Source of the DNA: Adhaeretor mobilis
Lineage (GTDB): Bacteria; Planctomycetota; Planctomycetia; Pirellulales; Lacipirellulaceae
Assembly (NCBI RefSeq): GCF_007741515.1
Contig: NZ_CP036263.1
Span: 496,001-560,000 of the forward strand
Direction: 5' to 3'
Length of the DNA: 64,000 nt
Shown here: positions 9,416 through 16,487 of the stretch, piece after piece
Layout: each line of letters begins with the position of its first letter
Position numbering within the stretch: position 1 is the stretch's first letter
Notes under the pieces: model-generated
The model's database searches: none
What the model saw: the letters and a program-made list of their open reading frames with translations, nothing else
What the model was told of the DNA's origin: nothing
Translations under genes and position numbers: made by a program

Positions 9416-9731
9416 AATCTCAGAAGCCGACTTCTCTCTCAGGTGCGTGAGCCCACATCGTCCTGATGCCGTTAGAAGCTACACGCGCCATCGGAACGAT
9501 GCGGGCTAACTTCTTGGTGCTCATTCACAGCGATCCTCGCCGCAATGTTAACTTGTGCGCGTGCTAGCAGTTCTTTGCTTCGCGCTAAGTCGGCCCTGTG
9601 CTGATCGTTATTTCTGTACAAATCGAATTTGTCAGGTCGAATCGGACCGGACACGGATCTGGGTTTCTGCCGATACCAAGGCTACGGCTAATTCTGTCCC
9701 AACCGATTCATCCTGTCTGCGAGGTGCGTTC
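9416..9731. other. Intergenic region between BBP7 and SdrD/DUF11 genes
   Basis: 316 bp without a convincing gene. It holds a perfect ACAAAT-CGA-ATTTGT palindrome at 9618-9632 that could be an operator for the downstream gene, and a GAGGTG ribosome-binding site at the right end. No terminator for the BBP7 gene is obvious. Confidence 0.4.
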
Positions 9732-12700
9732 ATGGCGCCCGAAGCATCGAATTCAAAACCGTTCTTTCCCCCATTTTTCCGCAGCCGCAAGTCGGTTGCG
9801 CAACCATCAGCAGCCAAGCTGGGGTTTGAAACATTGGAGTCGCGTCAGTTGCTGGCAGCGGATATGGCGGACATCGTCGGCACGCTCTACGCGAATTTGC
9901 AGGGCGACAATGATGCGAGCAACGACTTGCCGGTCGTCAATGCCGCGGCTGCGCTTTACAAGGATGGTGGCAACGGAGTCTTCGATGGGGCAGGCAGTGG
10001 CGACGATTTGCTTGTTCAATCCGGTGCTCAAACTGATTCCAACGGTGAGTACCGTTTTGAAGGCGTCGGGGCAGGCCGCTACTTCGTGCAGATCACGCCG
10101 CCCGAGGGATTGCACTTTCAGGCTGGCGACGACGTTCGCGAAGTGCTGATCACCGATCAAGAAGCCGAGTTCGCTGAAGGCCCGGCTATCGATAACTTTG
10201 AGTCGGAGCAACGCGTATCTGCCTCCCCGCCCCTACCGTCGAGCGATCCGTCGCGCATGGCCGATAGTTCCGTACTCGGTGGCGAGCGCGATCTGTTTGT
10301 AACGCTTACTCAGGGCGACGACCGCTTCTCAGCAGTTTCGCTTACCTCTGGTGATGGTTTGATTCGTTTAGCGAGCGATACCAACGTTACTGGCGATGCG
10401 AAGATCGTCTGGGATGGGTTCGACAACAGCGCTTCCGGCGTGAATGCCACAGGTTTGGGTGGTGTTGATCTCACCGAGGGAGACGGCAGTCGCATGACTG
10501 GCCTGGCGCTGACCGTCGGTGCGGATCATCCCAATTCCATTGTGAAGATGAAAATCTACACGGACGCGAACAACTGGAGTGAGTACACCACCGTCGTGCC
10601 CGAAACAGACGGTGGCCAAGCGACGAAATACCTGATCTTCGGCTTTGAAGATACACCCAACTCCAGTGCCGGCAACGGTGCCGACTTCACGAATGTGGGC
10701 GCTGTAGAGCTCACCTTCGAAGGCGTTACGGCCGTAGATGGACAAGTTTCGTTGATCGGGCTCGTGGGCCGCACCACGAAAGAGTTGGATTTCGTCGTCG
10801 AGCCTAAACTGAGCCTGGGCGATCACGTGTGGGCTGATGTGAACAACAACGGCATCTTCGATCCGGGCGAGCAAGGCATCGCCGACGTGAAGCTCAATCT
10901 GTACGAAGATGTCGACGGCAACAACGAGTACAACGCCGCGGTAGATAGCTTCCACAGTATGGACGTCACCGACTCCAACGGGCATTACCAGTTTGCTGAT
11001 TTGTTCCCAGGCAAGTACATCGTTCAAGTTGCGGAGCAAAACTTCGGTGACGGTTCTCCACTAGTCGGTCTGGTAAGCAGCACGGGCAACGACCCGGCGG
11101 CCGATCCGGATAACGACGTCAACGGCGACGACAACGGCACGGGGGTCGCTGGCTTGGGCGTGCTGAGCAAGTCGGTCACGCTCACAGGCGGCCTAGAGCC
11201 TACCAATGATGGCGATAACGACCCGAATACCAACCTCACGCTAGACTTCGGGTTCTACGGCTTTGACTTGGAACTCGACAAGGAAGTAAACGCAGGCGAC
11301 GGTAACCAAGTCAATCCTGAGGATCGTCTGGTCTATACAATCGACATCTTCAACAATGGCCCTTCGACGGCTTTCTACGCCCGCCTGGAAGACACTCTCG
11401 CGTCGAACACACAGTTCGTGTCGGCAACTAGTTCCAACGGCGCCACGGTCAATCATTCCAATGGGAATGTTACCTCCAATCTTGGTAACATCGCTCCAGG
11501 TGCAACGGTCACGATTACGGTGATTGTGGACGTAGCTGCCGATGCGACCGGTTCGATCATGAACACGGCGACGGTCATCGCCCCCAACGAGGTCTACCTC
11601 GGTAACAATACTGACAAGGTCACTAACTCGGTAGATCCTCTGATCGATCTCACGATTGACAAGACCGACAGCGACGATCCGGTCAAGCCAGGGCAGGTTT
11701 TCGATTACATCATCAAGGCAACCAACAACGGCCCGTCGGACGCCACGGGCGTTCAGGTGACCGATACACTGCCTGATGATGTGCAATTCGTTGATGCATC
11801 ACAAACACCAGTCAGCAATTCCAACGGCGTATTGCGATTCGACATTGGTAATCTCGCGTCGGGTGCCTCACGCACAATTAACATCAGCGTTCGCGTCGAT
11901 TCCGACTTTGTAGGCACCCTGCTGAACGTTGCTGAAGTGTCCGGCAACGAGACGGAGACCAACTACGACAACAACGAAGACGATGAACCAACCGTCGTGA
12001 TTCCGGTCATCGACCTGCAGATCGTAAAAACCGACAGCGACGACCCCGTCAGCCCTGGCGAAGGCTTCAGCTACACGCTGGAGATTCGCAACAATGGTCC
12101 TTCGGATGCCACAGGCGTAACCATTGTCGACACGCTCCCCGCAACGGGCGTTGAATTCCAAGGCTCCGCAACTCCCAACTCAATCAACGGCCGGGAAGTG
12201 ACGTTCAACGTCGGCGACCTAGCTAGCGGCGAGTCGCGCTCGGTGGATATTCAAGTCGTGGTCGATCAGTCGTTCGTGGGCACACTACTCAACAGTGCTG
12301 AGGTGTCTGCCAACGAGGAAGAGACCACTTACGCAAATAACGTGGACACAGAAGAAACCCTGGTGGTTGCCGATCCGGTGAGCATCAGCGGTAAGGTGTA
12401 CGTCGATCGCAACGACAACGGTATCTTCGAGTCGAACGAACGACCCATTCCCGATGTTATCGTGAACCTCAGCGGCCGCGACTTCCAAGGGAATTCGGTG
12501 AGTCTGACAACCGTCACCGATGCCGGCGGCATGTACATGTTCAGCAACCTGCAACCTGGTCAGTACAACATTACTGAACAGCAGCCGACTCGCTATCGCG
12601 ATGGTCAGGAAACCGTCGGTAACAACGATGATCCCAGCGGAAGCTCTGCACAGGGACTTGCCGCCCTCGATCAGTTCGATGCTGAAGGAGAAGTAGTTTC

Positions 12701-12818
12701 CAGCGGTTTCGGTGGTGTTGAACTGGTGCCCGGAGCGGATGCCTACGACTACAACTTTGGCGAGCTGGCCAATGGTGGTGGCACTAAGCAAGACTACCTC
12801 GTGCGTGCTGAGTGGTAG
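9732..12818 (+). CDS. Large secreted protein with LEPR-XLL-like motif, SdrD_B and DUF11 domains
   Basis: 1028 aa. GAGGTG precedes the ATG. Residues 32-44 (FETLESRQLLAAD) are a variant of the planctomycete LEPR-XLL N-terminal motif found on giant exported proteins. Then come an SdrD_B-like domain (about 47-140), a jelly-roll-like stretch (about 190-350), a second SdrD_B (about 360-510), three DUF11 repeats (about 512-635, 636-755, 756-875; the last two both start ID-L-I-KTDSDDPV), and a last SdrD_B (about 880-1010). Asp-rich DxNxDG-type loops suggest calcium binding. It is a surface or matrix adhesin-like protein. No C-terminal anchor is visible. A terminator follows. Confidence 0.85.
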   Translation: MAPEASNSKPFFPPFFRSRKSVAQPSAAKLGFETLESRQLLAADMADIVGTLYANLQGDNDASNDLPVVNAAAALYKDGGNGVFDGAGSGDDLLVQSGAQTDSNGEYRFEGVGAGRYFVQITPPEGLHFQAGDDVREVLITDQEAEFAEGPAIDNFESEQRVSASPPLPSSDPSRMADSSVLGGERDLFVTLTQGDDRFSAVSLTSGDGLIRLASDTNVTGDAKIVWDGFDNSASGVNATGLGGVDLTEGDGSRMTGLALTVGADHPNSIVKMKIYTDANNWSEYTTVVPETDGGQATKYLIFGFEDTPNSSAGNGADFTNVGAVELTFEGVTAVDGQVSLIGLVGRTTKELDFVVEPKLSLGDHVWADVNNNGIFDPGEQGIADVKLNLYEDVDGNNEYNAAVDSFHSMDVTDSNGHYQFADLFPGKYIVQVAEQNFGDGSPLVGLVSSTGNDPAADPDNDVNGDDNGTGVAGLGVLSKSVTLTGGLEPTNDGDNDPNTNLTLDFGFYGFDLELDKEVNAGDGNQVNPEDRLVYTIDIFNNGPSTAFYARLEDTLASNTQFVSATSSNGATVNHSNGNVTSNLGNIAPGATVTITVIVDVAADATGSIMNTATVIAPNEVYLGNNTDKVTNSVDPLIDLTIDKTDSDDPVKPGQVFDYIIKATNNGPSDATGVQVTDTLPDDVQFVDASQTPVSNSNGVLRFDIGNLASGASRTINISVRVDSDFVGTLLNVAEVSGNETETNYDNNEDDEPTVVIPVIDLQIVKTDSDDPVSPGEGFSYTLEIRNNGPSDATGVTIVDTLPATGVEFQGSATPNSINGREVTFNVGDLASGESRSVDIQVVVDQSFVGTLLNSAEVSANEEETTYANNVDTEETLVVADPVSISGKVYVDRNDNGIFESNERPIPDVIVNLSGRDFQGNSVSLTTVTDAGGMYMFSNLQPGQYNITEQQPTRYRDGQETVGNNDDPSGSSAQGLAALDQFDAEGEVVSSGFGGVELVPGADAYDYNFGELANGGGTKQDYLVRAEW

Positions 12819-12848
12819 TCGCAAGTTCAACCTTTGTTTGACACGACA

Positions 12849-12883
12849 ACGCCACTCCGGCTTGCTGGAGTGGTGTTTTTTTT
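12849..12883 (+). terminator. Rho-independent terminator after the SdrD/DUF11 gene
   Basis: A 10-bp stem (ACGCCACTCC / GGAGTGGTGT, one G-T pair) with an 8-nt loop followed by eight T residues, 31 bp after the stop codon. Confidence 0.85.
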
Positions 12884-13375
12884 GCAGCGTTCCGTTCTCT
12901 TGCTATTGATGCAGCCATTCCAGCAGCTGCACATGCAGCACGGTCATAGAACCGGTTCCGATTCAGCTGCAAGCCAGTCGCCGGATCGAGCCTTCTACTA
13001 GTATAGACATACTCGTAGAGCTATTCAGTCTGCGTTCTGTACGCGGATGATACCAGCGTCGAGAAAGTCACCAATTCATGGATGATTTTGCTATTTTTGT
13101 CACGAAAACGATTGCTATGCGTCATCACTAGGTTTTAAAATCGGGGCACGCGAACCACCGTTTAGATGCGTACCGCGTCACGTCGCGTGCCCTTTCTTAC
13201 TGCTCTCACTAGCCGTAACGCGTTACACTGTATTCCTGCTCATGACCCCGTTGCAGGTCAAGGAGACTACTTTTCACTGGAGGGCAAGCTAACGGCTCTT
13301 GGTGGCGAGGTCGACTTCTACCACTACCTATTCGATGACTATCTTATGGCACCCACTCAACCTGGAGACCAGAAA
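12884..13375. other. Intergenic region with a coding-like remnant
   Basis: About 490 bp. The left 280 bp show nothing recognisable. The right part, from about 13250, is open in the same frame as the following PEP-CTERM gene and encodes a protein-like stretch (GDYFSLEGKLTALGGEVDFY, then DDYLMAPTQPGD). The real start of the PEP-CTERM gene is after it (ATG 13376 with GGAGA), so this may be the broken end of another gene joined at the edge of an insertion. Confidence 0.3.
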
Positions 13376-14797
13376 ATGAATAATCAGACAGCGAATACGT
13401 TGACCGCGGGAATTTACCTTCAGTGCTATGGCTGCATCCGACGCCTGGCACGCGGTGCAGGTGGCAGGTGCCTGGCCTGCATCGCCCTCTGCCCGGCGGC
13501 CCTGATCGCCGCGGCGGCGGTGATGGCGTTCGGGGCCTTGGCTCAACGGGCTCACGCGGCACCGGAAGACATCGTCCCGTCCGTCGTGACGGAGAACAAC
13601 CTGATCCGCGGTGAGGCGGAAGGCGTTTTTGGGTATGTCAACAATGGTTTGATTGTTCAAATCAACTGGCTCGACCAGGGGCTGTATAACTATTTTCTCC
13701 CGGGCTTCATCGGCTTACCCGGACAAACCGTTCTATTTGAGACAGGGACGCACGACCGCGTGTTTACGGTGCCCCTGAGCGCAAGCCCGACCGGGGCGCT
13801 CACCTGGGTCATGGTGGCCGGTACCAACCAGGTGACGACGGATGACCCCGCGACGAGCAGCAGCGTGGTCCGTCCCTCCGACGGTGTTGACACGTTCACC
13901 TACTCGGCCGGCAGCCCGGCGCTTCCGACCGACCGGGTGGTCGTCCGCGACGGGGGCAAGTTGAACGTGGCGGCCGACCTGACCGTGGACACGCTCAGTC
14001 TGATCGAAGGCGTGGTACTCGATCCGGCGAACCCGCCGACATCGGCCGCCAACCTGCTGGGCGGCGCCTTCCGGGTCGACACGCTGCTGGTGATCGCAGA
14101 TGGGGGCGAGTTCCGCGCGGTCGGCGGGACACTCGACACCAACCTAGCGATCATCGACGCTGGCGGTCGGCTGGTCGTCTCCGGCGGCGAGCACGACCTG
14201 GGCTTCGGGCTCGACCACTCGGGCGAGGCGGTCTTCCTCGACACCACGATCAATGGCAACATCACCAACAAGGCGGGCTCGGCCACGAACATCGTCGGCG
14301 ACGTCGTGTTCAACGGCGACATCTCGGGCCCGGGCGCGTTCTTCGGCTCGGGCACGGCGATCTTCAACGGCAGCTTCGCCCCCGGAGCCAGCCCGGCCGC
14401 GGTGCCTGTCGAGGGGAGCATCGCCCTGGGCGACACCAACACACTCGCCATCGAACTGGCGGGGATCGAGCCCGGCGATTTCGATGCGCTGCTCGTGCAG
14501 GGCGACGCAACGCTTGACGGCATGCTCGATGTGAGCCTGCTCTCGGGTTTCACCCCGCTGGTCGGCCAGCAGTTCGAGATCCTTGATGTGGGCGGGGCGT
14601 TGAGCGGGCAGTTTCTCGGTATGGATGAGGGAGCCGTGGCTGGCACATTCGGCCAGACGGATTTAAGGATCAGCTACGCTGGCGGCGACGGCAACGACGT
14701 GGTGCTTACGGCCACTTCGACGGGGGTCCCTGAGCCGGGGACGCTGCTGTTAGGAATACTGACCAGCCTAGTTTGCCTGGCTTGCAAGCGGCGTTGA
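13376..14797 (+). CDS. PEP-CTERM surface protein, GC-rich
   Basis: 473 aa. The ATG at 13376 has GGAGA upstream. A long signal region contains five Cys residues (YLQCYGCIRR, RCLACIALCP) before a hydrophobic core ending AQRAHA. The middle is a beta-helix-like stretch of repeats (LNVAADLTVDTLSL, FNGDISGPG, FNGSFAPGASP) resembling the autotransporter-associated passenger type. It ends with a PEP-CTERM sorting signal: VPEPGT, hydrophobic helix, then KRR. The codon and GC use is clearly richer in G and C than the flanking genes, which points to recent acquisition from another planctomycete-like lineage. Export through the PEP-CTERM/exosortase route is inferred. Confidence 0.82.
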   Translation: MNNQTANTLTAGIYLQCYGCIRRLARGAGGRCLACIALCPAALIAAAAVMAFGALAQRAHAAPEDIVPSVVTENNLIRGEAEGVFGYVNNGLIVQINWLDQGLYNYFLPGFIGLPGQTVLFETGTHDRVFTVPLSASPTGALTWVMVAGTNQVTTDDPATSSSVVRPSDGVDTFTYSAGSPALPTDRVVVRDGGKLNVAADLTVDTLSLIEGVVLDPANPPTSAANLLGGAFRVDTLLVIADGGEFRAVGGTLDTNLAIIDAGGRLVVSGGEHDLGFGLDHSGEAVFLDTTINGNITNKAGSATNIVGDVVFNGDISGPGAFFGSGTAIFNGSFAPGASPAAVPVEGSIALGDTNTLAIELAGIEPGDFDALLVQGDATLDGMLDVSLLSGFTPLVGQQFEILDVGGALSGQFLGMDEGAVAGTFGQTDLRISYAGGDGNDVVLTATSTGVPEPGTLLLGILTSLVCLACKRR

Positions 14798-14841
14798 TAA
14801 CACTTGGCATCGCCGGCAAAGTGTGGCAGGGTGATCGGAAG

Positions 14842-14952
14842 ATGCCGACCGATGACTACGACCAACTCCAAGCCAAGAAGCACGACGCTCACCCGATCGT
14901 CCGGCAAATCATCGACCGTGACTGCCATGGGCGAGCAGGAACCGGGACGTGA
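14842..14952 (+). CDS. Tiny hypothetical ORF, coupled to the next
   Basis: 36 aa starting MPTDDYDQLQAKKHDAH and ending GRAGTGT, with GGAAG just before the ATG. Its TGA overlaps the GTG start of the next small ORF as GTGA, the usual sign of translational coupling. The third-position GC bias matches the PEP-CTERM gene 45 bp upstream. No family recognised; it could also be the first half of one gene split by a frameshift. Confidence 0.4.
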   Translation: MPTDDYDQLQAKKHDAHPIVRQIIDRDCHGRAGTGT

Positions 14953-15125
14953 TCCGGCACGTCGTCTCCAAGCTGAAAGACGGGCGCCAAACCTTCCGGA
15001 GCCTTCCCAGGACCGAGCGTCGCCGCTTGATCGAGCAGTGCATCGACGTCCACCGGGCGAACCGGGTTGAGTACGAGCCGGTCATGTGGCCACGGTACGA
15101 GAGGCCGGGTCTCCCAGAGCCGTAG
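14949..15125 (+). CDS. Small basic hypothetical protein
   Basis: 58 aa starting VIRHVVSKLKDGRQTFRSLP and followed by a very basic helix (RTERRRLIEQC) and a tail ending GLPEP. GTG start with AGCAGGAA upstream. The pattern looks like a genuine short helical basic protein rather than noise. It overlaps the preceding tiny ORF by 4 nt and shares its GC-rich codon use, so the two and the PEP-CTERM gene may have arrived together. Function unknown. Confidence 0.45.
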   Translation: MIRHVVSKLKDGRQTFRSLPRTERRRLIEQCIDVHRANRVEYEPVMWPRYERPGLPEP

Positions 15126-15480
15126 ACATTGAAAAGTCGCCGGACGGGTCGCTGCTGGGATCATCTCCTCGTCGAGCCTAATTTTCCGTAATCTTTAATT
15201 ATCACTTTTGCGTCAGGCGTTTACGATCTGGGCAGGATTGAAGCGGCCGGAAGGCCTCCGGTCCAGGCCCACCGAATGCACCAAGTATTACCCGCGCAAC
15301 TGCGTGGGGTGGGCGTCACCGTAGCCGATTCTTACGTTCAAAGAGGTGCTGGCAGGCCAACAGGACCACGGAACCACCCAGCTTGCAGCTTAATCAGCAG
15401 ATAAGTGACGTGAACGCTGAATCTCGTTAAGATATGCATGTAGTGAGAGTGATCACTGAGCCGATGACATTTGCAGACCG
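15126..15480. other. Intergenic region before the AAA/subtilase pair
   Basis: 355 bp with no convincing gene. An AT-rich patch at 15179-15210 separates GC-rich sequence on the left from more AT-rich sequence on the right, so a compositional boundary of the acquired segments falls here. The promoter of the AAA gene should lie in the last 150 bp, but no strong -35/-10 pair stands out. Confidence 0.35.
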
Positions 15481-16467
15481 ATGGCGACCGCACAACAAGT
15501 CAAATCTCTGCTCAAGAGCTATTCCTCTGGTGACGACGAGCACTTCGTCTCAGTGGCTCTTCAGATTGCTGCGCACTCAGCTCGAAAGGGAGATACTAAG
15601 TTAGCGCAGGAATTACGGAACCTCGTCGACGATATCAAGCGACAGCAAAGTGAAGGCCGTACCAATCGAGCGGTTCCCATGGCGCGACCGTCAGGAGAGC
15701 TTGCCGGGTTGCTTGCAGTAAGCTATCCCAAGCTACGACTGTCCGAGATGGTACTTGCTGACTCTACGTGCGAGCCGCTGCTGAAGGTTGTGCATGAGTA
15801 TCGCCACCAAGATAAGCTTCGAGGCCATGGTCTCTCAGCTCGCCGCAAACTACTGCTTGTTGGACCACCAGGCTGTGGCAAGACAATGACCGCCTCCGCG
15901 TTGGCTGGCGAGTTGCAGCTCCCTTTATTCTCCGTACAGCTACACGGCTTGATCACCAAGTTCATGGGCGAAGCCGCTAGCAAACTTCATTTGGTTTTCC
16001 AGGCAATGACGGAGACGAAGGGCATATATTTCTTCGACGAGTTCGATGCAATTGGTGCGAACCGAGGATCGCAAAACGATGTTGGTGAAGCAAGAAGGAT
16101 ATTAAATTCATTTCTGCAGTTCTTGGAACAAGACGATTCTGACAGCCTAGTCCTTGCTGCTACGAACCACGTCGGCATGCTCGACTCCGCACTTTTTCGT
16201 CGTTTCGATGACGTAATACATTACTCACATCCTCATGCTGAAGAAGTGCAGCAGTTGGTAAGGAATCGCTTGCGAACGTTCTTGAGCAAGCGGCTTGGGT
16301 GGACAAAAGTGTTGGCCGCTGCTGATGGCTTGAGCCATGCGGAGGTAAGCCGCGCTTGTGATGATGCGGCCAAAGTTTGTGTTATCGAAGATGTCGCAAC
16401 CGTCAACACCAGCCGTCTAGTAGCTTTGCTAGAAGAGCGACAGCGAGCACAGGCTCCTACTAGCTAA
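15481..16467 (+). CDS. AAA+ ATPase of a two-gene ATPase/subtilase module
   Basis: 328 aa. A helical N-terminal domain (1-70) precedes a classical AAA+ core: Walker A GPPGCGKT (about 128-135), pore-loop-like KFMGEA, Walker B FFDEFD (about 184-189), sensor-1 AATN, and an arginine finger in LFRRFDD. It resembles FtsH/katanin-like ATPases without the protease or a membrane segment. It lies 20 bp upstream of a subtilisin-like protease on the same strand, so they almost certainly form an operon. AAA ATPase plus S8 peptidase pairs are known as anti-phage candidates (I recall the names IteA/IteS, unverified). Probable role: ATP-dependent control or substrate delivery for the protease. Confidence 0.88.
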   Translation: MATAQQVKSLLKSYSSGDDEHFVSVALQIAAHSARKGDTKLAQELRNLVDDIKRQQSEGRTNRAVPMARPSGELAGLLAVSYPKLRLSEMVLADSTCEPLLKVVHEYRHQDKLRGHGLSARRKLLLVGPPGCGKTMTASALAGELQLPLFSVQLHGLITKFMGEAASKLHLVFQAMTETKGIYFFDEFDAIGANRGSQNDVGEARRILNSFLQFLEQDDSDSLVLAATNHVGMLDSALFRRFDDVIHYSHPHAEEVQQLVRNRLRTFLSKRLGWTKVLAAADGLSHAEVSRACDDAAKVCVIEDVATVNTSRLVALLEERQRAQAPTS

Positions 16468-16487
16468 AAATCTTATTACGTTAGGTG

